Part shown: piece after piece, positions 1 through 10,456 of the stretch
Layout: the number at the start of each line of letters is the position of its first letter
How positions within the stretch are numbered: position 1 is the first letter of the stretch
From: Bathynomus jamesi
Lineage: Eukaryota; Arthropoda; Malacostraca; Isopoda; Cirolanidae
Assembly (NCBI GenBank): GCA_023014485.1
Contig: JAJOZX010005538.1
Span: 67,001-131,000, forward strand
Direction of reading: 5' to 3'
DNA length: 64,000 bases
Program-made: the position numbers and the translations under genes
Notes under the pieces: generated by a model
The model's database searches: none
What the model was told of the DNA's origin: nothing
The model's input: only the letters and a program-made list of their open reading frames with translations

Positions 1-59
1 TACCTCACGATATGTACGCTTCAAAATACATAGTAGTATGAAACATCTCCAGACCACAG

Positions 60-703
60 CGAAAACAGACTTAAAAGAATGGAACGCGGATTGATGAATA
101 TATTAAATAAAAAATTACATTGTGATGAGAAAAGAATTTTATAATAAGAAGCCCTTCAGAAGTTTCTTCAAGAGTATGAAGACATTAAGAAACCTATGGA
201 GCTACTCGTAGATATCAAGCATAGTGACGATACTCTCCATGTTGAGACAAGAGACGATCAACCCGAATACAATGGTGAAACTCCTACCACCTCAAACAAG
301 TGCTAAAATATAGTTTCCTTAATACATTGAGAAATAAAAGCCCGTCTTTTTAACTTATTGAGTGGTGATCCTATTATATAATGGATATAATGGTCTAACA
401 CAGAAGTCATTGCTGAAGATTCAACGGCACCAGGTTCGAAATTATTGACATCATTCATGATTTGATAAGAAAGTGGAAGATACCACCCCAACCAGGTTGG
501 AAACATACGAAAACAAAGTTACAGCAGATGAACATTCCAAAAACATTGATTGGTAACGAAAACAGAATAGAAGCTCTGGAATAGGCAAACCAAACCACAA
601 ACCAGAGTACCCCTCCAACAGTTACACCTGGTTTAAAACTTTTATGAAAGAGGAGAATCGTCAGCACTCGATCCTATCCACACTTACTCAAAATATATAA
701 CTG
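60..703 (+). pseudogene. Polinton copy A: protein encoded just upstream of integrase, decayed
   Basis: Short stretches in shifting frames match the better preserved protein at 26606-27421, for example LKRMER followed by DEKRIL, EALQKFL, EYED and DDQP, then SGDPIIQW further on. This protein precedes the integrase in Polintons; its role is unknown to me. Several stops and frameshifts lie within 700 bases, so it cannot be made. It sits directly before the integrase start motif near 720, the same order as in copy B. The window edge probably cuts its 5' side. Homology to copy B is seen in the sequence; belonging to a Polinton follows from the integrase, penton and capsid fragments that follow. Confidence 0.7.
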
Positions 704-704
704 G

Positions 705-1230
705 GTGATGTATCAGAGGATCGTTATTACGATATTTCTAACCCTGCATTTTAAGGTGGGGTTGAGAGGCTCTATAGAGGTACTTGTTTTTTTGCATGAA
801 CAGGATACTTATACACCTCATAACCCTGTGCGAAGAAGGTTTAAAACTGCTGAAACAAAAGCACGACTCGACACTGTCTGGCAGGCAGATTTGACTGATA
901 TGCAAAAGTACTCGATGTATAATGATGGTTACAGGTATATTCTATTTGTAACTGACACTTTCTCCAGATACTTGTGGCTTGTACCTCTTAAAAATAAAAC
1001 CCCAGACGCACTTGCTAAAGCTACAAAGTATATACAGACTTAGGGAAAGAGTTTGTAGATCGTTCTTTTCAGAACATGGTGGCAGAATTTAACATTAGTT
1101 ATTATTCCAGCAACTCAGTCCTTAAAGTGTCTTTAGCCGAAAGCGTGCAGCGAACCATCAGGGAGCGCATGCATCATTATTTGACGCACAAAAATATTTA
1201 GAGATACATAGGAATTTTGGGTCAGTTGTT
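705..1230 (+). pseudogene. Polinton copy A integrase, N-terminal and catalytic part
   Basis: Retrovirus-like DDE integrase fragment. It opens near the YYDISNP-type motif (here split between frames at about 720), then reads PHNPVRRRFKTAETKARLD, WQADLTDMQ with the first catalytic Asp, and FVTDTFSRYLWLVPLKNK. A short deletion and a frameshift follow at about 1030-1040. The DLGKEF motif carrying the second Asp and SLAESVQRTI carrying the Glu lie in other frames up to about 1190. Homology ends near 1230, where a non-LTR retrotransposon begins; the gene resumes at about 8880. All three catalytic positions are visible in this copy but not in one frame. Confidence 0.85.
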
Positions 1231-1234
1231 CTTG

Positions 1235-2838
1235 TTGTTATTTAGCCGATCAACCCACCCTGATCGAGCAAGCCGGCGGCACGCAGGTAACCGATCGCCC
1301 TCTCCGGAGTGGACCAGAGGTTCAGCGCACTAGTGTTGTTGTGTTGTGTTCTATGTTGTACTAGAGCGGTACAGTCTGTCATAATGTGTTCAATTGTTTG
1401 TGGTGTGTCCTGGCACAGGTGGCAGGTGTCGTCTGTGGAGTTGTCTAGTCTGTGTTTATATGTCCGTAAGTTGGGGTGATGTTCACATCGGAATCGTGCT
1501 AAGTTAACTCGATCCGATCTGTTCAGGCTGATCTCTGACCTGTTAATGGGTGGCGGCTTCGCACCTAGAACCGCATTCGGACCGAGTCGTGTCAGTGTTC
1601 TGTGGGTTAAGTGTGAGTGTGTATGTGTTTTATGTACTGTGTGATGTCTGTGGGGCGTGGTATGGAATGGAGAATTTGATTATAATGTCTCTCTGGTGTT
1701 ACTTTAATGGTGCGAGGTGTCGGTGCATGATTGTACATGTAGTGGCAAAGGGTGGGTTAGTTGTCGTTGCTGCCATGAATTGTGTTCCCCTCATGTCTAA
1801 ATGTTCCCTAACTTTCAGTATTTTTGTTTCTGTGTGCAGGTGTTCTATTGGTGCTTGAGTGCATCCTGTAATGATACGAAGTGCGTTGTTTTGTATTGTC
1901 TGTAAGGTGTTTATGTGTGTGTTTGAGATAATGGGTGCCCAGCATGGGCTAGCATAGCCCATAACTGAGCGAATATATTGTTTGTATATGAGTGATGTTG
2001 TTTCCTGCTGGTGTCCAAAGTTTGTGCCTGTTAGTACCCTAAGTCTTGACGTGCATTTGTTTTTAGTCCTGAATGTGGTTTACAAAAGAAAATGATGTGT
2101 TGTATGTGACCCCAAGTATTTTGGTCCTGTTAGTGTGTGGAATGTTGGTGTTGTTTAGTGTAAGCTGCAGAGTTACCTGGTGTTCTTTTGTACTGCTTGT
2201 AAGCAAGGTGATGGTTGATTTTGTGGACGCTACTTTGAGTCTATTGTGTGTGACCCAGTCTTGTATACTGTTTATGTATGTTTGTAGGTTATTTGTAGCG
2301 GTGTCGATGTTGTTGTGGGTGGATGTTAGAGTGATGTCATCTGCATATAAGGTAAGCTTGTTATCTATGGGTGTTGGAATGTCATGCATGTATAAGTTGA
2401 ACAGTGTTGGTGAGAGAACAGAGCCTTGAGGGACCCCGTTCGGATAAAGCTTGCTTTTGGATGGCTTGTCATTAAATGTGACATGTGAGTATCTTCCTGA
2501 AAGATGGTTGCTCAGCCACCTTTTGGTGTTATTGTGCATGTTTGTGTTGAGTATTTTGTTTATGAGAGGGAAGCATGTCTATTGTTGCTAATAGTGTACG
2601 TTGAGCTGGTCGTCTGGAGTTAATGCCATCCATGATGTGCTGCGTGAGGTTAGTGAGTAATGTCGTGGTTCAGTGGTGAGGTCTGAATCCATGTTGAGTA
2701 GGCGATAGTGGTATGTGTGGGTTGGTGATTTGTAAGATTAGTCTTTCTGTTACTTTGGAAGGTGTGCATAGTAAAGTAATGGGTGTATAGGAAGCTGGGT
2801 CTGTTGGATTTTTGTTTGGTTTGAGTAGTGTAATAATT
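1235..2838 (-). pseudogene. Non-LTR retrotransposon: reverse transcriptase C-terminal half
   Basis: Minus-strand coding remnant. Residues GVPQGSVLSPTLFNLYM (near 2410-2440) and YADDITL (near 2350) are the RT palm motifs. Downstream, the 1699-1962 stretch reads ALRIITGCTQAPIEHLHTET, typical of the C-terminal part of Jockey/CR1-group ORF2 proteins. A frameshift separates the two blocks between about 1960 and 2063. Upstream it stops exactly at the insertion of the 2987-bp element and resumes at 5826. The reading frame ends near 1250 just before the A/C-rich tail. Confidence 0.85.
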
Positions 2839-3284
2839 CACCGTGTAACACAAAATTTGTCCATGAGTTAAAACTATTATTTTCTGATTTTTTAGGGCAA
2901 AAATAAGTAAAAATGAGCAGTCACCAAGTTCAGACTTCGGTTCTGAGTTCATGAGATCGATTTATTGATTTTTTGCCATTTTTGCTTATTAATTTAAGGG
3001 TTTTTCACACTATCTGCTTTTAAATCAAGTGAATCCTGTTAAGTATAATTTTAATTGATGTTAACACGATTATTATGATAAATCAATGATGAAAAATGAA
3101 GTTCTCCAGGCCCCGTCTTTAGAAATGAAAATAAAAAGAAGGAAACGAGTAGGGAATAATTATGTATTATAATATGTTAATACACAGACAGTGATACAGT
3201 GCAGTGATGCAGAGCGTTGATAAAGAGTATTGCTACGGAGAATTGATACAGAATTGATACAAAAATTCTAGCGTTATAGTTTAA

Positions 3285-4985
3285 TCAAAAAGAAGTTTGT
3301 CTACGAGATTGGCGATTGTATTTCAGTTCACTCTCACGCAAAAGGTTCCAGATATAGTCCCCCATCATACTTTCATTGTACTGTCCCTTGTAGCGTTCCT
3401 CGAAAGAGCTGACATCCTGGTGAAATCTTTCACCTTGTTCTTCTGAGTAGTCTCCCATGTTTTCTTTGAACTCATCAAGGAGGGCGTGTAGTACGTGCAG
3501 TTTCAGCGACATCCGGCAGCCCATGCTCCGGTACGTGTCCACAAGTTCGTCAACGATTTCCCTGTAGTTCTCTGCCTTGTGGTTTCCGAGGAAACCTTTG
3601 ACTAGAGAAACGAAGCTTGTCCAAGCTGCCCGCTCAATCTCAGACAGCTTCTCAGGAAAGCTGTCGGAGTCAATAAGTCGCTTCACCTGAGGGCCCACAA
3701 ATACTCCTGCTTTGATCTTCGCCTCCGACAACTTCGGGAACAGCTCCTGGATGTGCTTCAAGGCCTCACCCTCTGGATCCAGCTGTTTAACAAACTGCTT
3801 AATGATGCCCAATTTGATGTGCAGGGGTGGCATCAGCACTTTCGTTGGCTCCACCAGCGGCTCTTGCTTCACGTTATGGGCCCCAACCTCATAGCCGGTC
3901 CTGAGGGGCCAGTTCCTCTTCTCGTAGTGAAGGGCTGTATTTCGGCTATCCCAGAGGCACAGATAGCAAGGGAACTTGGTGAAGCCTCCCTGAAGCCCCA
4001 TCAAGAAGGCCACCATCTTGAAATCGCCAATGACCTCCCAGCTGAATTGGTCGTACTTCAGTGCACTCAGCAGGATTTTGACGTTCTGATACTCTGCTTT
4101 CATGTGCACTGAATGAGCCAGAGGAATCGAGGGCCACTGATTTGTGTTGTGCAGTAAAACAGCCTTGAGGCTTTTAGATGAACTGTCGATGAAGAGCCGC
4201 CAGTCAGAGGTGTTGCAGGGAATGCCCACAGCGTCGAAGAGTCCTCTGATGTCATGGCAGTAGCACAACCCATCTCTAAGAGTGAAGAACACTGAAAAGC
4301 CGCGATGCCGCTTCCTCTGGGAAGTAATTCGAACGCTGTCGTCCAGTAAGTCCCACTGCTTCAGTCTGGAAATGAGCAGCTCGGCGTTGGACTTTGTCAA
4401 GGCCATTTCCCTGATGAGGTCGTTGATGTCCTCTTGGTTGGGGTAGTAGGGGCACCTTTCTCCGGCCACCCGGCGTCGACGGCGCGCAGCAGATGACGCA
4501 CCTTGCTCCTCCTCGGAATCATCATAGCTTGCTTCTTCTGCTGGACAAGATTGATCTCTCAAGGGAGGCTGTGGCACAGGTAGGTCCGTCGCGTTATGGG
4601 GAACAGGTGCAATAGATGACGGAATGTCAGGGTACTCAATGGGAGGCGCATTCTTCCCCTTTCTTCGTTTTGTTGGGTCCACCATACAGAAATAGCAGTC
4701 CGTGAGATGGTCTGAGGGCTCACGCCAGACACGGGGGATAGCGAAACGCATTGCCCTCTTCTCTCCTCTAAACCAACCTTCAAGAGTGCGGCGGCAGTAG
4801 TCACAGATGACATGTGGTGCCCAGCGTTTGTCTTGGTCACCGACTGGCATTCCGAAGTAGGCATGATAGGCTTCCTTTGCACGGGTGCAACTGTCCAAGC
4901 AGTGTTTTTTAGCCGTCTTTGCGAAGAACTCGCCGCACTCTTAGCAGAAGGAATCCGCTGGGTATTTGCAACCACGAGCAGCCAT
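3285..4985 (-). pseudogene. Putative transposase of the CAC-end element family, copy 1 (one premature stop)
   Basis: About 566 codons from the ATG at 4985, open except for one TAA at 4941-4943 inside a C-x2-C motif; from the ATG at 4898 it is an uninterrupted 537 residues. Numbering from that ATG: a C4-type module (the damaged C-x2-C plus CDYC near 32-35), VWREPSDHLTDCYFC near 58-71, a basic run RRRRR near 140, FIDSS with candidate D238, IGDFK with D292, CYLC at 311-314, PPLHIKLG, LHVLH at 467-471, and GERFHQ with E490. Two relatives in this window conserve these blocks. A DDE nuclease with a zinc-binding insert is my inference. The flanking inverted repeats and target duplication argue that this protein mobilises the element. 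I know relatives in other invertebrates only as uncharacterised proteins. Confidence 0.75.
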
Positions 4986-5129
4986 AACAGTAACTTCGTC
5001 ACACGTCACACGTCTGAAAAAGTAAAAATAATGGATTAATTTAACCCTATATGGACATAATTCTTATTTTTGTCTTAAAATTTTTTTTACCTATATTAAA
5101 CATTCATTTAGAGTACTTTGAACATAAAT

Positions 5130-5240
5130 ATGTGATTTTTAATGTAATATATATATATATAATAATATATATATAAATAATATATATATAATATATATAA
5201 TAATATATATAATATATATATAATGTAATATATATAATAC
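5130..5240. repeat. AT-rich TA/TAA simple repeat inside the copy 1 element
   Basis: Alternating ATATAT and AATAATAT blocks on the 5' side of the transposase gene. No coding content. It probably lies in the intron or leader of the element. Confidence 0.8.
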
Positions 5241-5830
5241 AAATTGGACAACCTTATACCACGTGGCAAAGAAGGCATGGATGTCAGAGCCATCAATATT
5301 GTTACGTTTCAATAAAATATTCTAGTGCTCAGTTTATCAGAATTGTTTTATATTACTTCAGCCACTCTAACAACATATATTGAGCAATAAAAAATTATTC
5401 AACTTACCTTTAATCAAATAAAGTGATAAAAAATAAAAAACGAACTGCGTAACCATACACTTTTACTTCTACTGACGTACTAACTTATTTTTTTCATTAA
5501 AGCTCGGTTTTCTGCAGTAGGAGTTGCCAATTCGTGATATAAACTCCTTGAACCGTTACAAATTTGATGATATCGTCATTTAAGTTAAAATGTACTTGTT
5601 TCGGTAAATATATAGTAAATTTTGAAGCGTTTACAGATCTGTCGCAGATGTCCATATAGGGTTAAAAAATAATAATATTCTTATTTCAACAAAATCGATG
5701 TACTGACAACAAACCCGAAGTTTAAAATCACTGACAGATTTTTTCCAGTGATTTGAAGCATAATGAATCAGAAAATAAAGGTTATTGCCCAGAAACAAAG
5801 AAAAATTTTTTTTTGTTACACGGTGTAATT

Positions 5831-7114
5831 TTACCTTGTTTCCATATGTCAGGAATAATACAGTGTTGGTATGAATATGTGCTGATATTTGTGAGAGCTA
5901 GTATTCCCTGTGGGCCCACGTGTTTAAAGTGTATGTTAGATATGTTGTCTGGTCCAGTAGCCTTTGAATTCTTAATGTTTTTGATGATGTTGGTGGTCTG
6001 GTTTGTATTGAAGGGTGTAATGGTCGTGTCGAGTCTGTAGGTTTTCTTGTGTCTGGCTATTTGTCTGTCTGCGTGTTTCTGGTCGTTGTCTCTGTTTAAG
6101 TGACTTATCTTTGCGTAGTGATTAACTAGAATGTTAGCTTGTTGTGTGTATGTTGGGATATTATTTTGGCTGCGACAGATAGCCACGTGTGAGGTGTGAA
6201 TGCCGCTGTTAGAGTGGGTAATGCTGTTTATAGTCTTTTATAGCCTGGATGTATCTGTGGCGTGGTTTAGTGTTGTTATGAATTCCCTAAATGTTTCTGT
6301 TTGCTTTTCTTTGAGTTTGTTGTTTATTTCTGTGTTGAGCTGTCGTATCTGCTGTTTTATGGCTTCTGTGTGTTGTGTTTGTGTGTTATGTTTGAGGTTG
6401 TTACGTTGCCTTATGAGATGGGCTATTTCTCTAGTGTAATTTGCGTTGTATTTCCTAATGTTGCCCTCGGGTATGTATTTGTTTGCATTATTGATGATCT
6501 GATTAAATGTCTTGCGTCTTGTATTGATGTTTATGATGGGTGTGCTGTTTAATGTGGTGAATTGTTCCTCAGTCTATATTTTGAACTGCTCCCAATCAGC
6601 TTTCTTGTAATTTCTGTAAGTGTGCCTAAGGCTGTTGGGGCAGAGTGTAGAACGTGTTGTAATGATGATGGGCAGGTGGTTTGATGACAGTTATTTTTCC
6701 GTTCTCCAGTGTGTGTGTGTTGCTAGTGAGGGGGAACAAAACGTTATGTCTTGGGAGGAGTTTGAGTATCCTGCTTGGTGTGGTATGTGTGTATGTTCTG
6801 CATTGTTAAGAATGAAGAGGCTATTTAGTTGTGTGGCTATGTTGGCGCCTCTGGTGTTGCTTTGGTTGTGCAGGTACCAACTAGTGTCTTTAGCGCTGAA
6901 GTCTCCTCCTAAGATGACATTAGTGAGAGAGGCCAGATTGTGTAACTGGATTGTAATTGGCTGGCACCTGAGGTGAACTATCTGGTGGGATGTCAATGTT
7001 GATTAGTGTGGTGTTGTGTTTTGCGCGTGTTTTAATGTTAACTGCCTGTATTTCTATCGTGTTATCTGGTTGGATTGTGTTTGTAATATTTTGGGTGGCA
7101 TCAGGGTATCTAAT
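5831..7114 (-). pseudogene. Non-LTR retrotransposon: endonuclease C-terminal part and reverse transcriptase N-terminal part
   Basis: The minus strand carries LGGDFSAKD (near 6890-6910), the AP-endonuclease GDFNAKH-like motif. It continues through an SATGPDNIS-type motif (KATGPDNISNIHF near 5940-5975), typical of the RT N-terminal region, and ends in IPDIWKQGKI at the edge of the 2987-bp insertion. Several frameshifts lie between 6190 and 6690. The segment above 7114 is separated from the rest of the endonuclease by a probable solo LTR. Confidence 0.85.
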
Positions 7115-7881
7115 TTGTCATAAAGAGACCAGGTTCTTAATTTATGATTGGAATTTAAAAATTACTTAGTGGTTAAGATGAAGAAAATATACAAAAAGAA
7201 ATTTAAATTATATTTATAATGAAAACTAAGTTACTTAATTAAATGGGTATGACATCAGAAATATAATTAAACTATAAGGACATTAACTTAAATGAAGGGT
7301 TAAAGTGATTAAGTGAAATGGACAAGAAATAAATGACAGAAAAGATAAATGATATATATAACTATGGGCAGGAAAGCTTATTACTCAAGTTAGGAATCTG
7401 GTGGATGCCGAGATGTATCCGACAGCCTCCAAGTGTCTCTCTCTTATTGAATTATCAACAAAACGTTTTTTTAATCTTCGCTGATGTGGTATCGGAGAGT
7501 ACCAGCATTCAGGAAAAACCTTTTCAAGAATAATACGAATTATGAATATAGGATATATACTAAAACTGACGACATTTACATTACATAATTTAACAAAAAG
7601 AAAAGAATCGCAATCTATAAATATTAAAACAACTTCCAAACAATATATGCTAAACAATATGATAAAAAAATAAAAGTTACAAGACAAGTCCGGCTGTACT
7701 CACCAGGAAGTAATGTATCTCTAACAGAAGTGAGGTTAGAGACGACTTGTCATACAAATCACATCGCTTTTTAGGAAACGAACGTATGAACACATTGTGA
7801 TCGTTTAGAAAGGGTCAATGTGGGTGTAGACTTTTAATTTTATAAAGAGTAATCTTAATAAAGAAGAGTATTTTCTTGACA
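7115..7881. mobile_element. Probable solo LTR inserted in the endonuclease domain
   Basis: About 767 bp beginning (T)TGTCATAAAG and ending CTTGACA, so the termini are TGTCA/TGACA. TAAT is present immediately before (7111-7114) and after (7882-7885). Deleting the insert plus one TAAT restores an open endonuclease frame on the minus strand, which confirms the borders to within a base (one extra T on the left). It is AT-rich with no gene. TG...CA ends, a 4-bp duplication and this size fit a solo LTR; the parent family is not identifiable here. Confidence 0.6.
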
Positions 7882-8500
7882 TAATGCTTTTACGTATGTA
7901 AGTGATGAGTCCACCCCCGTTACCCCCAGTACGATCTTGACGAATCGCCGTGAAGTCAGGGATGGTGGGTTTTTTGTGTGTGCGTTTTAGTTTTGTTGTA
8001 TAAGTTCTATGTGAATGTTTTGTTTGTGTACGAATTCCCTAAGCTGCATGATTTTGTTTGTGAGGCCATCTACATTGTACTGTAATATGTTAATATTATA
8101 CTTCTGTATGTCTCATGGTGCTATTGTGTCTTTGTCTTTGTGTATGGTGACATGTGTAAGTTGTAGTGGGGCCTGGATTAGTCTTAATGTCGCCGGAGAG
8201 TAAGAGTAGTCCGGGGGGCACACAATTGCTCCCCGTAAATGAAAAAATAGCACACTGAGAATAGGTCCGTCCCCGGGAGCCGATCGGCACTCTGACCGTG
8301 CCACGCAACAGGCCGTCGACTGCCAGTCTGGCCAACCGTAGACAGCCCGGTGCACGGAGATTTGAGGAAGTTTGGCCACTAGTGCGTTGATGTTTCGGTT
8401 TGGCGACGCCTCTTCTTCGCGTTGACTTGTCCCGCGCTGGAGGATACAGCCACTGTTAGAAGCTTCCTCGTCAGCTGCTAACACTTTTTTCACGTTGTTC
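7882..8500 (-). pseudogene. Non-LTR retrotransposon: leader with 2A-like peptide and endonuclease N-terminus
   Basis: Minus strand. LLLLSGDIKTNPGP is encoded around 8168-8210, followed after about 23 residues by NILQYNVDGLTNKI and later a NGGG segment, the start of an AP-endonuclease domain. The GDxxxNPGP pattern is the 2A ribosome-skipping signature, with Lys where the usual motif has Glu. 2A-like sequences at the N-terminus of APE-type non-LTR ORF2 proteins are established. No clear ATG is seen and the 5' end is undetermined; a frameshift occurs near 7970. Confidence 0.8.
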
Positions 8501-8510
8501 TAGCTAACTG

Positions 8511-8876
8511 TTCAGAGGTTTTTTATAAACAAATCTCAGTTTTCTGCTCAAAACGGCGCTTTCTAATTTTAAAATTGATTATTCAAGGAAGGAAGATGTT
8601 GACTTCTATTTTGCGGCAACAGTTGATGATATTTATGTTACTTTATTGATTAATGAGAATGATTAGGCTCGTCAATTTATAAAAGATTTCTTTCGTAATA
8701 ATTGATAAATACGAAACACAAAACGTATATGCAAACAGGATGATGATGCTTGGACTACTCAAGTCGATGATGTTTTCACTTTCTCATATATTGTATCGAC
8801 GTAATACTGTAAATATATTTCAAGTTTCTGCATAAATAACTTGTGTTTCACAGAAAACAAAGACTTTCCTTAGTTA
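8511..8876. other. Unassigned AT-rich segment between non-LTR element and Polinton integrase
   Basis: No open frame of note, no recognisable repeat termini. It lies between the 5' part of the non-LTR element and the point near 8880 where integrase homology resumes. It may be further 5' leader of the retrotransposon or a separate small insertion. Confidence 0.4.
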
Positions 8877-8879
8877 ACA

Positions 8880-9103
8880 CCATCCATGATTGGTACATCT
8901 TCTAATGAAGTTTTTAAAATAGATGTGTATACAGAACCGAGAAATAGGACCAGAGCATCATCCTTGGTAGAACGTTTCAAAATCTATGATTATGTACGTG
9001 TTTCACAATCAGAAAGCAAGTTCAAGAAAGGTTTTGAACAAGGACGAACAGAGGAAATTTTTAAAGTCAGATTCATCAAACCTAAAGGAGGGGTGGTTAT
9101 GTA
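8880..9103 (+). pseudogene. Polinton copy A integrase, middle part
   Basis: Continuation of the integrase interrupted at 1230. IGTSSNEVF aligns with the IGTTPNEVL segment of copy B, and YDYVRVSQSESKFKKGFEQ aligns with the DYVRLSRSGNKFSKGIEQ region before the chromodomain. It stops at a TA dinucleotide (9102-9103) where a Tc1/mariner element has inserted; the next codons are at 10457 onward. Confidence 0.85.
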
Positions 9104-10454
9104 CGGGGCTCCAATAAACCTTAGCCCCTTGCTCATGGCCTAAGCCATTATATGTAAAGTAAAACTAAACATACCTTACAAAAGAGAATTTAATCCTGCA
9201 TTTAATGAGAAACAATTAAAACTTGGTGTTCCCGCCATTGGCTTCCAAGACAGCCTGAATTCGCTTTGGGTAGCTTGCCAAAAGTGACGTGAATAGATCT
9301 TGATCGTTACGCAAATTTGTTAAAACAGTTTCAATGTGTTGCGTCATTGTATCCTTCGAAAATCGATTTGCTGCAGGTTCTTGAAACAAGAGACATTCAA
9401 CCTTGTCCTTTATAACTGATCCAATGTGTTCACAGACGTTCAGGTCAGGAGAATTTCCTGGCCATTCTTCATTTCCAAAGAAATCGATCTCATGGTTCCG
9501 CAACAACTGTTGAGTGGCTAATGCCTTAAAGCAGGGGGCATTATCGTGCAGAAGTGTGACCTGATCGACAGCCATAACATTGTTTGGGTTTCTTAGAAAA
9601 GGAATGACATGCTGGAATAGAATAATATCACGAAAATACTGTCCATCCCAACTCTGACCATTTGGCTTCAGCACCCACATGAGCTTCTTTGCAGTGAACA
9701 AAACAAACACACCAACACAGTCTGGACTTTTTAATAATTCGCGATAATGTTCATTGTCATCGATTTCATCTGGTGTTGTGGCCCACACTCGATCATTTTG
9801 GTAGTTAGGCCGACGTGTTACATAAACAAAAAATTCATCGGAAACAGCTAAATGCATGTAATCATCCACATCCCAATCTTCAAGATAATGGGCAAACCAC
9901 ATTCTGTCATCGATGTTAAGTTGAGTTTTTCTTGGCTTTGAAAATTCATGCCAAGGCTTTAAACCTTGCCTATGACGGTACAGTCTAATGATCTCACCAC
10001 TAACGATCTTTCCTCTCAACACTTCGATCTCTCTAGAAAGTTTAGCACAGTTGTTTTTCCGCTTACGCGTACCGCTTTCAATGATGTCCTTTGTTTCCTG
10101 AAAAAGTGGCAAATTTGGGCGCCCAGATTTGGTTGTATCCATTTCACATTCATCGAAAGTTTTATTCCAATTTCTTTTGACGAAGTCCTCACTTCGCAAC
10201 TTTTTGGCAACCCATGAACGTGTTATAAAGGTGGCTTCCCGAAATGTTATTGCTCGTATGCGATCTATCACGCGTTGCCTCTCCGAATCACCAATTAATT
10301 GAGAAGCCATTATATTATCACTTTATTAGCTAGAGTAATTTTAATACCTGCAATAAATAAAGAATTTTATATATTTTTATAATCACTAAAAACTATTTCG
10401 ATATAAGTAAACATGTAAGCTGCAAATGGGGGGGCTAAGGTTTATGGAACCCCT
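9104..10454 (-). mobile_element. Tc1/mariner superfamily element, DD37E type, apparently intact
   Basis: About 26-bp terminal inverted repeats (CGGGGCTCCAATAAACCTTA on the left; on the right the inverted match GGGGTTCCATAAACC) flanked by TA at 9102-9103 and 10455-10456. Excising it with one TA rejoins the Polinton integrase frame exactly. It carries one uninterrupted transposase gene covering most of its length, so it could be recent or still competent. Confidence 0.9.
9216..10310 (-). CDS. Tc1/mariner transposase (DD37E)
   Basis: Uninterrupted 364-residue protein from a clear ATG (MASQLIGDSERQRV). The N-terminal 110 residues should hold the helix-turn-helix DNA-binding region, with a basic segment TRKRKNNC. 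The catalytic triad is visible: AVSDEFF, LLHDNAPCF, and WPGNSPDLNVCEHIG. From the second Asp to the Glu of VCEHIG there are 37 residues, the DD37E pattern known from mosquito-type Tc1/mariner relatives. Nuclear cut-and-paste transposition at TA is the expected role. Size fits the superfamily (about 330-370 residues). It is one of the few fully open transposase genes in the window. Confidence 0.9.
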   Translation of the reverse strand: MASQLIGDSERQRVIDRIRAITFREATFITRSWVAKKLRSEDFVKRNWNKTFDECEMDTTKSGRPNLPLFQETKDIIESGTRKRKNNCAKLSREIEVLRGKIVSGEIIRLYRHRQGLKPWHEFSKPRKTQLNIDDRMWFAHYLEDWDVDDYMHLAVSDEFFVYVTRRPNYQNDRVWATTPDEIDDNEHYRELLKSPDCVGVFVLFTAKKLMWVLKPNGQSWDGQYFRDIILFQHVIPFLRNPNNVMAVDQVTLLHDNAPCFKALATQQLLRNHEIDFFGNEEWPGNSPDLNVCEHIGSVIKDKVECLLFQEPAANRFSKDTMTQHIETVLTNLRNDQDLFTSLLASYPKRIQAVLEANGGNTKF

Positions 10455-10456
10455 TA

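Larger units (their letters stand above)
2839..5825 (-). mobile_element. 2987-bp DNA transposon-like element, copy 1, with CAC-start terminal inverted repeats
   Basis: Ends are CACCGTGTAACACAAAA on the left and its inverted match CACCGTGTAACAAAAA on the right. TAATT flanks both sides (2834-2838 and 5826-5830). Removing the element and one TAATT rejoins the host retrotransposon frame, so the borders and a 5-bp target duplication are well supported. The only long gene inside is the minus-strand protein at 3285-4985. A 3' splice site (pyrimidine tract then CAG) at about 5014 implies an upstream non-coding or short first exon in the AT-rich 5040-5825 part. Two more copies of the gene lie at 12679-14340 and 61644-63282. 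I cannot assign it to a named superfamily. Confidence 0.8.
1232..8500 (-). mobile_element. APE-type non-LTR retrotransposon (Jockey/CR1/L2-like group) inserted in Polinton A
   Basis: Read on the minus strand from about 8500 down to 1232: a leader with a 2A-like motif, an AP-endonuclease domain, then reverse transcriptase, then an ACAACAAGAACAAC-type tail at about 1232-1250. It is broken by two clean insertions, a probable solo LTR at 7115-7881 and a DNA element at 2839-5825. At both sites, taking out the insert and one target duplication rejoins the coding frame, which fixes the insert borders. The 5' limit is uncertain because homology fades above 8500. The flanks are Polinton integrase on both sides (up to 1230 and from about 8880). 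Clade assignment is tentative. Confidence 0.85.

Noticed and set aside
2839..2870. RSS-like heptamer-nonamer signals at the ends of the CAC-end element
   Set aside because: The heptamer differs from CACAGTG in one base, but the A-rich stretch that could pass for a nonamer is too simple to count as evidence.
4559..5002. 147-codon minus-strand frame over the transposase N-terminus
   Set aside because: It is another frame of the same DNA; conservation with copies 2 and 3 is in the other frame.
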